The notes below the pieces were generated by a model. It searched no databases and was not told the origin of the DNA. It saw only the letters and a list, made by a program, of their open reading frames with translations. Of a stretch of 64,000 nucleotides of DNA, positions 17,329-25,779 are shown piece by piece. The DNA comes from Pedobacter sp. SYSU D00535 (GTDB lineage: Bacteria; Bacteroidota; Bacteroidia; Sphingobacteriales; Sphingobacteriaceae): positions 310,001 through 374,000 of the forward strand of contig NZ_JAFEWD010000004.1 in the NCBI RefSeq assembly GCF_017355855.1. Direction: 5' to 3'. Each line of letters starts with the position of its first letter. The stretch's first letter is position 1. Both the position numbers and the translations under genes were made by a program.

Positions 17329-18174
17329 ATGTTATTTAACGTCTCATCTACCCTTGAATATACCGTCAACACTGAAGGGTGCTTTCTATTAAACATTCAT
17401 GCACTCAAAACCGGATCGCAACGGGTTATCGAAGAGAGCTTCAGGGTGGAACCTGATGTGTCGAAACAGGAATTAGTGTCACCGGGAGGAGAGAATCGCT
17501 TTATGCGGTTGGATGTACACCGAAAGACGGAGTTACAAGTTTCTTACAACGCTCTGGTCGACACTTCCTATAGAAAAATTCCGGCTCATCTCCTGGATGA
17601 TACTCCCTTGTCGCAGTTCCCGGCTTCCGTTCTCATGTACATCAACCCAAGCAGGTATTGCCAGTCAGATCGCCTATTGCGCTTTGCTCAGAATAACTTC
17701 GGGATGATCAATCATGGATTTGAAAAAGTGCTGGCCATTTGTAAATGGATTAACAATAATATCAATTATATCAGCGGGTCTACAAATGCTCAGACTTCCG
17801 CATATGATACCATTACTGAGCAGGCCGGCGTTTGCCGCGATTTTGCACACCTGGGCATCGCCTTGTGCAGAGCATCTACCATCCCGGCCAGGTATTTTAC
17901 TGGCTATGCGTATCAGCTGAAACCGGCTGATTTTCATGCCTGCTTCGAGGCTTACCTGGGTGGCGAATGGATTGTATTCGATCCGACGGGCTTGGCACCA
18001 TTGAACGGTTTGGTCAAGATTGCGACCAGCAAAGACGCTGCAGATGCTTCTGTGGCTACACTTTTCGGTGATGTAAATTGGAAAAGTGTTTCGGTAAAAT
18101 GTGAGTGCCTGGATGAGAATTTTGTTCCCCTCATGTACGGGGAAGGGACCGATTACGGCATCTCGTTTGGGTAG
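17329..18174 (+). CDS. Second transglutaminase-like protein of the Anbu operon
   Basis: The 281-residue protein has an N-terminal beta domain and a transglutaminase core with Cys in AGVCRDFAHLG (about 168), His in FHACFEAY (about 205) and Asp in VFDPTGLAP (about 220). It starts 8 bp after the Anbu gene and ends the operon. It is only distantly similar to the transglutaminase at 15570, so the two probably act on different bonds. It is cytoplasmic by the absence of a signal peptide. There is no obvious terminator after it; the Nei/Fpg gene follows at 74 bp. Confidence 0.87.
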   Translation: MLFNVSSTLEYTVNTEGCFLLNIHALKTGSQRVIEESFRVEPDVSKQELVSPGGENRFMRLDVHRKTELQVSYNALVDTSYRKIPAHLLDDTPLSQFPASVLMYINPSRYCQSDRLLRFAQNNFGMINHGFEKVLAICKWINNNINYISGSTNAQTSAYDTITEQAGVCRDFAHLGIALCRASTIPARYFTGYAYQLKPADFHACFEAYLGGEWIVFDPTGLAPLNGLVKIATSKDAADASVATLFGDVNWKSVSVKCECLDENFVPLMYGEGTDYGISFG

Positions 18175-18247
18175 TCGTCTCTCGCTGATTACAAATTTTC
18201 ATAGCTGCTTGTGAAAACACACCTCTCAAAACCTTGGTTTCTTTGGA

Positions 18248-18994
18248 ATGCCTGAAGGACCACAAATCGTTTATTTAAAAGAGCAGACCAACCAGTTCAT
18301 CGGTCAGGAACTGATATCCATTGAGGGAAGTGTCATTGCTAGTAATGAAAAGAACTTAGCCGGCCAGAGCCTGATCGATATTAAGACGTTTGGGAAGGAA
18401 ATTCTGTTCTGTTTTACAAGGGTAACAATACGGGTTCACTTAATGCTATTTGGCCGGTATGCCATTGATGGAGAAATGAATCGGAAGCTCACTTTGGAAC
18501 TTGAGTTTGAAAATGGTCGTATCAACTTTTATGCAAGCAGCTGCCGTTTGATAGAGGCACCGGTGGAAACGATTTATGACTGGAGTGTGGACGTAATGAG
18601 TGCCTCTTTCGACGAGCGAAGAGCCGTGATAAAGCTACAAGGGAAACCACAGCAATTTATTTGTGATGCCCTTCTCGATCAGAATATCCTTGCAGGAGTC
18701 GGAAATAAGATCAAAAACGAAGTTTTATTCAGAAGGCAAGTGCACCCTTTAAGTAAGGTGAAAGACGTTCCGGAGGCTAAACTAAGGGAACTGGTAAAGG
18801 AGTGTGTGACGGTTAGCAAGCAGTACTTCCAGTGGAAAAGAGACGCGCTCGACGAAGAAAAATGGCTAGTTTATAAAAAGACGACCTGTCCACGCGACGG
18901 AGTTCTGCTTGTAGTTGAAAAGTTAGGTAGATCCAAAAGATCCTGCTATTTCTGCGAGCAGTGCCAGCAGCTGTACGACGACCAGAACGCGTAA
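18248..18994 (+). CDS. Nei/Fpg family DNA glycosylase
   Basis: The 248-residue protein starts with the canonical MPEGPQ, giving the Pro2 nucleophile and Glu3. It has a helix-two-turn-helix block NILAGVGNKIKNEVLFRRQ (about 147-165) and a C-terminal zinc finger with CPRDG near 215 and CEQCQQ near 237. The family removes oxidised bases by beta,delta-elimination. It is the active-looking counterpart of the altered paralogue at 4344. It lies downstream of the Anbu operon on the same strand, and a functional link is not evident. Confidence 0.9.
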   Translation: MPEGPQIVYLKEQTNQFIGQELISIEGSVIASNEKNLAGQSLIDIKTFGKEILFCFTRVTIRVHLMLFGRYAIDGEMNRKLTLELEFENGRINFYASSCRLIEAPVETIYDWSVDVMSASFDERRAVIKLQGKPQQFICDALLDQNILAGVGNKIKNEVLFRRQVHPLSKVKDVPEAKLRELVKECVTVSKQYFQWKRDALDEEKWLVYKKTTCPRDGVLLVVEKLGRSKRSCYFCEQCQQLYDDQNA

Positions 18995-19266
18995 CTTCTT
19001 GAACAACCCCCGCAAGCAGCCACTGGGCGTCCTCGGCGGACGTGAAAAATTGAGTTACAACATTTCCCTGCATCATATTCAATGCTTTTTGTGCTGAAAT
19101 ATAGTTAAACATTACGGATGAAAAGATCCAGGCGAAGTATTGCAGTCCTGCGGCTTCCATCATCGGAAACCAGGTTCCGGCTACCCACTCTGATGCATCT
19201 GAACCTTCTGTAATATGACTATTGTCGTTTAGTACGAGAGTAGCCTTGTTTTTCTGCAGCAGAAGC
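18995..19266 (-). pseudogene. 5'-truncated STAS/SEC14-like gene remnant
   Basis: On the minus strand an open frame reads LLQKNKATLVLNDN, then WVAGTWFPMMEAAGLQYFAW, then GNVVTQFFTSAEDAQWLL. This is the C-terminal two thirds of a small SpoIIAA/STAS-like protein common in Bacteroidota. The first 40 or so residues are absent: an in-frame TAA, the stop of the gene at 19272, lies just upstream. No ATG exists at the right place, although an AGGAGG sits there. The frame also runs on into the antisense of the glycosylase gene, so its true end is near 18990. I read it as a remnant; translation from a CTG cannot be excluded. Confidence 0.55.
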
Positions 19267-19271
19267 CTCCT

Positions 19272-20402
19272 TTAACTCACCTTCTCCTTCATTCTCCAAA
19301 TAAACCCATCCAGAACGTAATGCGTAAATTGAGGCAGGGCTAACAGTGGAACCAGCAGGGAAAGTAGTTCCAGGTTGGCCACCTGTGGCAGGCGATTGAA
19401 TAGCCCGAACAGGGCAGCATGTTCTCTCCACACTAGTCCGTCCCATAAAGCCTCCTCCAGATAGGCAAGCAAAAATAGGATGGAAACAAAAGCAGGCAGC
19501 CCAAATTTTCCAAATGTTAGTTCCTGGATCTTCCCTTTCTTATGCTCCGACCTGCGAAATTTGTCCTTTTCGAAAGTCCAAATGAGGGCCATGTAGGGAA
19601 TACCATGAGATAGGACATTCAGTGTTGTGAAGGCCATATCTCCGTTGAAATGAACGATGCCAAAGTACCAGGAGAGGGTTGTGCCGGCAATAACAAGATT
19701 TTTTGGGAGATTGAAAGGCTTCTCACTCCCTCTGCCTGCTAGCTCTTTGATCGCATAAAGCGCAAGAATAACCAGATACAGTGCGGCCGCTACCTCCCTT
19801 AACATCCGGGATTCAAAGAATAAAAAGTCTCCTTCCACAAACCAGTTGAAGTTTCTGTCGGGATTTAGATGCCAGAAGAGGATAGGATAGAGGGTGCAGG
19901 TGTAGATGGATATGGTATCGATAGTCGCACTCAGCTTTGACTTTTTTTCAAATCTCGCGTACAGGCGCATAATGCCATATTGTTGTCGGATAAAATGAAA
20001 AACAGCCAGGTACGCAAGTGATCTCCAGAAGAGCAAGGGGCTGATGCTGTATAAGATAACGCCAATGATATAGCAAAAAACGGGGACGGAGACCAGTAGC
20101 GATCGTCTTTCATTGAATGCTGAAGGATTAAAATAGGTGCGATAAAGGGTGCTGTAAACATGGGCGACATCCACAAACACAATCAGCAGCAACCAGTAGA
20201 TAAAAGGCATTTCATCCGATGTTTTGAATTGCTGCGGAAAGAAGGCTACCAGGATGAGCGCTAAGAAGGGCGGTAAGAGGATAAAGGCGGAATCGAAAAG
20301 GGGAGACTGGATCCAGGGACTTCTCACTTTTGTTCCGTTAATCTCAACCGGTTTTTCGATTTCCCGGCTAGGAACTTTTTGATCTATCACTTCCATGGTC
20401 AT
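19272..20402 (-). CDS. Polytopic membrane protein, last gene of the polyamine-type operon
   Basis: The protein has about 376 residues with some nine to ten hydrophobic helices spread over the whole length. It contains PFIYWLLLIVFVDVAHVYSTLYRTYFNP near 70 and a His-rich loop AVFHFIRQQYG near 140. I chose the ATG at 20402, four bases after the stop of the upstream oxidoreductase; the longer frame overlaps that gene. Family unknown to me. Its place at the end of an operon with SpeD- and SpeE-like genes suggests a role in the same pathway, perhaps transport or membrane modification. That is inference. Confidence 0.75.
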   Translation of the reverse strand: MTMEVIDQKVPSREIEKPVEINGTKVRSPWIQSPLFDSAFILLPPFLALILVAFFPQQFKTSDEMPFIYWLLLIVFVDVAHVYSTLYRTYFNPSAFNERRSLLVSVPVFCYIIGVILYSISPLLFWRSLAYLAVFHFIRQQYGIMRLYARFEKKSKLSATIDTISIYTCTLYPILFWHLNPDRNFNWFVEGDFLFFESRMLREVAAALYLVILALYAIKELAGRGSEKPFNLPKNLVIAGTTLSWYFGIVHFNGDMAFTTLNVLSHGIPYMALIWTFEKDKFRRSEHKKGKIQELTFGKFGLPAFVSILFLLAYLEEALWDGLVWREHAALFGLFNRLPQVANLELLSLLVPLLALPQFTHYVLDGFIWRMKEKVS

Positions 20403-20406
20403 AAAT

Positions 20407-22068
20407 TTAGCTTTCCAATAGTTGTTTTGCCGCTTTGATCCCCTGGTGGAAAGCTTCCTCAAAAATGGAAATGCCGCTCAGATCTGAGTGGGCGAAGAAA
20501 ATCTTGTTACCGATCGGCGCACTTCCAGCTTCTCTGTTTCCTCCCCAGATATAATCGACGGTGGGGCTGATCATCCCGTGCCCCCACAACCAGACCTCCA
20601 TTTGCTCGATCATCTCCGTAATGTTCGGATGCATGTACTCCAGTTCGGGGATGATCATGTCCAGCCATTGCTCGTAAGACCGCGAGTAGGCTGCTAGCCG
20701 GGATACTTGCGGTTGATAATCGCAAAGGGGCAGATAATAGGTAAGAACCTTCTTGTTTTCATTCGTCTGCAGGTGCTGCTGATTGGCGTTCACGTATCCG
20801 ACAGAAGGCGTGTTATAGGCTACATTATCCCAGGAAAGCCCGGCTCCTTTGGTGCTTCCCATCCCATTTACAGTAATAGTAGCCGTCACCCAAGGGGCAT
20901 AGCTGAGGGAGTCGTAATGGAAGTTGGGTCGCTCAAATTGCCTTAGAAGTCGCTTCGTTACATACTGCGGAGTGGTAAGGATTACTTTGTCGGCAATAAC
21001 TGCACTTACTTTATCCGTTTCCGGATCAAGTACCAGAACCTGCATCTTTCCGTTTGCTGTCTCGCTTATTTCATAGGCAAGAGAGGAGCCGCGAATGTGT
21101 TCTTTCACAGAAGAAGCGAGGCGTTCCACCAGCCAGCCATTTCCTTCCGGCCAGGTAAGCACGCTGTTTTCTTCCGCATTTGCGGCTATGCCTTTCCGCC
21201 CCGCAAAGTAGTGAAGGCCAGCCCAGGCCGACACGGCCTGCAGCTTCTGTCCAAAGTCGTCTTTGCAACAGTATTCGAGGTACCAAAGCAGATAAGGAGA
21301 AGTGTAGCCTTTGTCCTTTAGGTAGGATTGGAAGCTGATTTTGTCCAACTGCCGGAATTCCGAATCAGCTGAGCTATTATCAAGAGGGACGTCGAAAGCA
21401 TACTTCCCGTCTGTCCCTTTGGCCTTTTTCAATTCTTCCACCAGAGCCAGGAAAGACCGTATCTGTTTTTTGTCGTTTTCCGGCACCCCAAAATCGGGTA
21501 CTAATCCTTCCTGCCACTGTCCGTTGATCAGCAAGCGCTCTTCAGGATCGAAGACTAGAAAGTAGGGGTTGTAGAAGGGTAAGTTGTTTTCGAAATGACT
21601 GATGACCTTATGCTCATGAAGGAACTCGATCAGCTCCTTGTCGTGCAAGTTAGCAGTAGTAATGTAGTGAGCGCCAAGAGGAAAACTGCTTGTCGCATTT
21701 TTGCCAGATCTCGAGTTGCCACCCACTTCCTGTTCAACTTCAAGCAACTCGAATTGCTTATATCCGTTCTTCTTGAGCCATCTGGCGGCAGACAGGCCGG
21801 CAATTCCCCCGCCTATAATCAAGGTCTCAACGCTATGGGAATGAGAAGGAGGGGCAATAGGACTTTTATCGCGAAGAAGATGGCCCGCTTTAGCATTGGG
21901 GCCTTTGATTTCCCCTTTTATATCTTTATAAGCACTTTTCGGATGGAGTTTGCGCAGACATCCCTGCAGAAAAATGCCACTGCTAAGCAACGACGCCCGA
22001 AGCAAAAAGCCCCGGCGGTTTATATTTTTTAAAAGGTCTTGTTTCTTAGAGTACTGCGCCCCACTCAT
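20407..22068 (-). CDS. Exported FAD-dependent oxidoreductase (amine oxidase-like) with Tat/lipoprotein-type leader
   Basis: The protein has about 553 residues. Its leader has a twin arginine and hydrophobic core (NRRGFLLRASLLSSGIFLQGC), so export by Tat and lipid attachment at the Cys are both possible. An FAD-binding Rossmann motif follows (LIIGGGIAGLSAARWLKKNG, about 84-103). A C-terminal FAD-contact region of flavin amine oxidases is present around GGNREAGSAPIGN and FAHSDLSG. It overlaps the 3' end of the SpeE-like gene by 23 bp, so translation is coupled. With SpeD- and SpeE-like enzymes upstream, a polyamine-like amine is a reasonable substrate guess. Confidence 0.82.
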   Translation of the reverse strand: MSGAQYSKKQDLLKNINRRGFLLRASLLSSGIFLQGCLRKLHPKSAYKDIKGEIKGPNAKAGHLLRDKSPIAPPSHSHSVETLIIGGGIAGLSAARWLKKNGYKQFELLEVEQEVGGNSRSGKNATSSFPLGAHYITTANLHDKELIEFLHEHKVISHFENNLPFYNPYFLVFDPEERLLINGQWQEGLVPDFGVPENDKKQIRSFLALVEELKKAKGTDGKYAFDVPLDNSSADSEFRQLDKISFQSYLKDKGYTSPYLLWYLEYCCKDDFGQKLQAVSAWAGLHYFAGRKGIAANAEENSVLTWPEGNGWLVERLASSVKEHIRGSSLAYEISETANGKMQVLVLDPETDKVSAVIADKVILTTPQYVTKRLLRQFERPNFHYDSLSYAPWVTATITVNGMGSTKGAGLSWDNVAYNTPSVGYVNANQQHLQTNENKKVLTYYLPLCDYQPQVSRLAAYSRSYEQWLDMIIPELEYMHPNITEMIEQMEVWLWGHGMISPTVDYIWGGNREAGSAPIGNKIFFAHSDLSGISIFEEAFHQGIKAAKQLLES

Positions 22069-23554
22069 CTTCAAAATACTTTACTAGCACTTGGTTGTTC
22101 AGCTTGTTTACTTCGGTTTCCACTTTGGTCATATCGCCGGGAAAGTAAAACATCTGATCTAAGCTCTCTTTGCTTACAAACTTCAAGCCTGCCGGAAACT
22201 GAACCGGCTTTTTGTAGTGTTGCCTTTGCATGGCCATAATATACCCCCATTCGCCGAAGGAAGGCACGTAGTTATGGTAGGGAACCGTATGGAAGCCTAC
22301 AGACTCCAGAGTTTTGTTCACAGTCCAGAAGGAGCGCGGCGCCACATAGGGGGAAGTAGACTGCACCACCATGATGCCGTTTTCAGCCAACAGTCCTTTA
22401 ATCTCTGAATAGAAGGAATTGGTATACAGTTTACCAACCGAGTAGTTCGATGGATCCGGGAAGTCGATGACGATGAAGTCAAATTTTTTCTGTTGATTCC
22501 GGACCCAGGTGAAAGCATCGGCATTTACAACTTTCACTTTTGGAGATAGCAGCGACCCTTTGTTCAGCTCCACCAGCATGTTGTTTTTTTGGAAGAGCGA
22601 GGTCATGCCTGCATCCAGGTCCACCAGGGTAATGGATTGAATCTGCGGATATTTTAGGATCTCTCTGACCGCCAAACCATCGCCTCCTCCCATTACCAGC
22701 ACATTCTTTGCCTCTGGTAAAGCCGTTAATCCCGGATGGACGAGAGCCTCGTGGTAGCGGTACTCATCGTCAGAGCTGAATTGCAGATTGCCGTTTAGGA
22801 AAAGCCGCAACACCTTACCTCTTTTTGTCAGGATGATCCGCTGATAGGAAGTGCTTTTAGAATAGATGATGGTATCGTTGTAGCTCATGCTCTCCGAGAA
22901 GCTCGTGATTGTTTCGGAGTAGACAAAGCCGACCAATAAACCGAATATGCTGATTATAGAAGCCGAGCGGAGATACCCAGCGGCTGGAATCTCCCTTTTG
23001 AAGTTGACGCATACGAATAGTGCAACCGCGACATTCAAAATGCCGAACAAGTAAGATGTCTTGACGAGGCCCAGGTAGGGAATCAGCACCAGGGGAAAGA
23101 TAAGTGAAGCTAAAAGCGCTCCGATGTAATCGAATGTAAATACCTTCGAAACCAGGTCTTTGAATTCAAACCTGTCTTGCAGGATTCGCATCAGCAGGGG
23201 AATTTCCAGTCCTACCAGAATCCCCGTCAGGGACACTAAACCATAAAGCAGTATCCGAAACGATGCAATGTGTTCAAATAGCAGAAACAGCAGGGTGGAA
23301 CTCGTTCCTCCGATAATTCCGACCAGTATCTCAATCTGAATGAACCAGGAGAGGATATTTTTATCGAAGTATTTTGACAGCCAGGAACCTATCCCCATGG
23401 AGAACAAGTAAACCCCGATAATCGTGGAAAATTGGGTGACGGAATCGCCCAGCAGATAGCTCGCTAAGGTACCTGCAATGAGTTCGTAAATCAAACCGCA
23501 GGTAGCCACCACAAAAACCGAAATCAGGAGCAGCGCAGGGAGTCGTTTATCCAT
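22046..23554 (-). CDS. Membrane-bound spermidine synthase-like protein (SpeE family with N-terminal helices)
   Basis: The protein has about 502 residues from the ATG at 23554. The first about 200 residues form about seven membrane helices. The second half is a spermidine-synthase-type methyltransferase fold with the decarboxylated-SAM site VLVMGGGDGLAVREIL (about 275-290) and the catalytic-loop region VIDFPDPSN (about 368). The family transfers aminopropyl groups. The neighbouring SpeD-like gene would make its donor. The membrane part suggests the acceptor is membrane-linked. It is second from the 3' end of a tight seven-gene operon. Confidence 0.87.
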   Translation of the reverse strand: MDKRLPALLLISVFVVATCGLIYELIAGTLASYLLGDSVTQFSTIIGVYLFSMGIGSWLSKYFDKNILSWFIQIEILVGIIGGTSSTLLFLLFEHIASFRILLYGLVSLTGILVGLEIPLLMRILQDRFEFKDLVSKVFTFDYIGALLASLIFPLVLIPYLGLVKTSYLFGILNVAVALFVCVNFKREIPAAGYLRSASIISIFGLLVGFVYSETITSFSESMSYNDTIIYSKSTSYQRIILTKRGKVLRLFLNGNLQFSSDDEYRYHEALVHPGLTALPEAKNVLVMGGGDGLAVREILKYPQIQSITLVDLDAGMTSLFQKNNMLVELNKGSLLSPKVKVVNADAFTWVRNQQKKFDFIVIDFPDPSNYSVGKLYTNSFYSEIKGLLAENGIMVVQSTSPYVAPRSFWTVNKTLESVGFHTVPYHNYVPSFGEWGYIMAMQRQHYKKPVQFPAGLKFVSKESLDQMFYFPGDMTKVETEVNKLNNQVLVKYFEDEWGAVL

Positions 23555-23559
23555 GTTTT

Positions 23560-23784
23560 CTATCCGTGGATCGCTGAGCTGATGATGATCGCGACAGCAA
23601 TCATGAAAGCCGCACAAACAATGGCAAGCGCTATGTTATGCTTGTCAATGATCTCTTTCCAAAGATTCTCCGGAGTAATTTTTTCTATTATCCAAAAAGC
23701 GATCAGTAAGATCAGGATTCCTAGTCCGGAGTAAACAATCGATGCAACGATGTACTTGTAATTAATTAATTCTTGAAGGCTCAT
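23560..23784 (-). CDS. DUF350-type small membrane protein
   Basis: The 74-residue protein has two membrane helices (about 10-32 and 50-72) separated by a charged loop EKITPENLWKEIIDKHNIA. This matches a DUF350 (UPF0719) half-repeat. The ATG at 23784 was chosen; an upstream extension in the same frame overlaps the small ORF at 23792 and looks artefactual. DUF350 genes are commonly beside DUF4178 and SpeD/SpeE-like genes, as here. The role is unknown. Confidence 0.8.
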   Translation of the reverse strand: MSLQELINYKYIVASIVYSGLGILILLIAFWIIEKITPENLWKEIIDKHNIALAIVCAAFMIAVAIIISSAIHG

Positions 23785-23791
23785 GCTTATG

Positions 23792-23965
23792 TTATTTATG
23801 ATAAAAGCGCGCTCCCGAGCCAGAATGACTGCGGTTGCCATTATATTCTGTGTTTCTTTCCGCTTTGTCTTCCCAGTAAGTGACCCCGTTGAGGGTGGCA
23901 TAGAAAAAATACCCGATAACCAGGATCGCGAAGGCAATATATATTCTTAAAGGTCTTATTTGCAT
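23792..23965 (-). CDS. Very small single-helix membrane protein in the polyamine-type operon
   Basis: A 57-codon frame runs from the ATG at 23965 to the TAA at 23792. It begins MQIRPLRIYIAFAILVIGYF (one membrane helix, about 7-25) and continues with a soluble tail rich in Asn, Ser, Gly and Arg. It sits two bases after the DUF4178 gene and seven before DUF350, exactly filling the gap in an otherwise gapless operon. That is the main reason to call it real. No family recognised. Confidence 0.7.
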   Translation of the reverse strand: MQIRPLRIYIAFAILVIGYFFYATLNGVTYWEDKAERNTEYNGNRSHSGSGARFYHK

Positions 23966-23967
23966 TA

Positions 23968-25317
23968 CTAATCGTTGTCAAAAGGTGAATAGTCGCTGTT
24001 CATCCATCTTTTCTTTTCGTAGCTATTCATCCGGTAGTAGTTATAAATTGGATAAAGTACCAGGACAAAAATGGTTAGCAAGATATTGCGCCACAGGGTA
24101 ATGTTTGATCTTACAGTAATATGCAAACTTGTCTGAAATGGATCGCCTGAAGCAGAATATACATTGAGGTGGTATTTTCCTCTGGGGATTTCTGAAAGGA
24201 TGATCGACTCCTGTCTTGACCCCTCGCTCCATGATTCACCTCCTTCATACCCATGATAGTATTCTACGCCCTTGGTGACTTCCCAGGTCTCATTGGTGGT
24301 TTCGTTTACCAGTACTACCGTTGTTTCCAGCCAATTATTATCCACGTTCGATCCCACTTCAATTTCAAGTGCGGAGCTATGGTCCGGCTGTTCAAAGCTG
24401 GAAGTAACGAAAGGCTTAAATTCGTAGGTTCCCATGTTCCAGGTTATGGAACCGGAGGAATCTGTAGTGGCAGGCCCTTTGTCGAAGACAATGTTATAAT
24501 CAGAGTTAACCAGCTCTCTCTCCGGTTTGAAGATGGTAATAATCCAATGAATGATCAGCATCAGCACAATTCCGAGCATAGTCAGTCTTGCTAACGTGTC
24601 GAATTTGATATAATGAGGAGAAGGCTGCGTCGCGCCGACACCGTCCTTTTCCGGGAAAAATACCGGATCGATTTTGAAAGCATCTGCTATCACCTCAGGT
24701 TTAATATACTCCCCCAAAAAATATTCGGCCTTACTTTTTCCCGATGCCCCGTTTGCTTTGCTGATGATATGCGGTGGGGCAATGTACTCGTATGTTTTCG
24801 GTTGATCAGCCAGTACATCCCAATCTAGCTCGCCGATGAGAGCGAGTGTAGTGGGTGTATATTTGTTGAAGATTCTATAGTCGGTGCCACGAAAGGTCGC
24901 TTCCGTAGTCGTGCTTGACACGTTTTCCAGATCCGGCTCCCAATTCTTGCCCACGATAAAGTTCCAGTGTCCGTTAAACTCTGCAAGGCTGGCGTGACCC
25001 TTATCATAGTTGTACAGCAGGTACTCTTTCCAGCGATAAACGGTGTTTTTTTCCTTCTTCTCCAGGTAAGCAATCACTTTAAAGGGAAATCCCATTAACA
25101 CGCCTTCGGCTCCCAGGGGTAATATCGGTTTTTCTGCAATCGGCTGAAGCTGTTTCTGAACCGTGGCCGTATTCCGGTTGAAACGAAGGAACGATTTACA
25201 ATTGGGGCAAGCACAGTATTCGCTGCCCTCCGGATCGTGCAATTTGATACTAGTTGCACATTTCGGGCAATCGGCAAACTCCGGTGTTGGAAACGAAAGC
25301 AGGTTTACTGTTGCCAT
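23968..25317 (-). CDS. DUF4178-type protein with N-terminal zinc ribbon and two membrane helices
   Basis: The 449-residue protein begins with a zinc-ribbon-like segment (CPKC near 17 and CPNC near 37). DUF4178-like beta domains follow (about 60-210, with FIVGKNWEPDLENVSS-type strands). There is then a membrane helix near 255-275, an extracytoplasmic beta domain (about 280-415) and a final helix (about 418-438). It is the second gene after the SpeD-like gene, with a one-base gap. DUF4178 proteins recur with DUF350 and polyamine enzymes, but their biochemistry is undefined. Confidence 0.8.
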   Translation of the reverse strand: MATVNLLSFPTPEFADCPKCATSIKLHDPEGSEYCACPNCKSFLRFNRNTATVQKQLQPIAEKPILPLGAEGVLMGFPFKVIAYLEKKEKNTVYRWKEYLLYNYDKGHASLAEFNGHWNFIVGKNWEPDLENVSSTTTEATFRGTDYRIFNKYTPTTLALIGELDWDVLADQPKTYEYIAPPHIISKANGASGKSKAEYFLGEYIKPEVIADAFKIDPVFFPEKDGVGATQPSPHYIKFDTLARLTMLGIVLMLIIHWIITIFKPERELVNSDYNIVFDKGPATTDSSGSITWNMGTYEFKPFVTSSFEQPDHSSALEIEVGSNVDNNWLETTVVLVNETTNETWEVTKGVEYYHGYEGGESWSEGSRQESIILSEIPRGKYHLNVYSASGDPFQTSLHITVRSNITLWRNILLTIFVLVLYPIYNYYRMNSYEKKRWMNSDYSPFDND

Positions 25318-25318
25318 C

Positions 25319-25672
25319 TTACCGCACTAATTCTGTTTTCTGCTTTTCACGGCCCGCAAAAAATGAAAGTACTTCAGCATAAATTTGCCGTACCTTCTCC
25401 GAATTGTCTTTCTGATAGTTCGAGAGAAACACATCAAAGGTGGCTAGCTTGAATTCTGGCCAGGTGTGAATGGATAGGTGAGACTCAGTTAAGCAAACAA
25501 CGCCTGTGAACCCTCCGCCATCAAAGTTGTGGTAAACCTCGCCCACCTTTGCCAGGTTGAAGTTTTGAATCAAGGAGTCAAACAACTGCCTGCAATGCTC
25601 GGAAGAGTAAAGTAGCTCGTTCTTCTCTGAGAAAAATTCAGCAATGATATGTAAGCCGGGATTGTATTCCAT
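25319..25672 (-). CDS. speD: S-adenosylmethionine decarboxylase-like protein (SpeD family)
   Basis: The 117-residue protein is of prokaryotic AdoMetDC size and carries the self-processing region ESHLSIHTWPE (about residues 62-72). There Glu-Ser cleavage would create the pyruvoyl cofactor. It makes decarboxylated SAM, the aminopropyl donor for spermidine-synthase-type enzymes such as the one at 22046. I chose the ATG at 25672. It is the first gene of the operon, and the 107 bp before it must hold the promoter. The specific symbol is by family only. Confidence 0.82.
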   Translation of the reverse strand: MEYNPGLHIIAEFFSEKNELLYSSEHCRQLFDSLIQNFNLAKVGEVYHNFDGGGFTGVVCLTESHLSIHTWPEFKLATFDVFLSNYQKDNSEKVRQIYAEVLSFFAGREKQKTELVR

Positions 25673-25779
25673 TTTTGTGATAAGGAATCTCAAAAATAAA
25701 AATATTTGGAAAATTTATATCGGAGGTAACGATAAAATTGAAGAAGAAATGGGTCCGCAATCGAAAATACTCAGCTACC

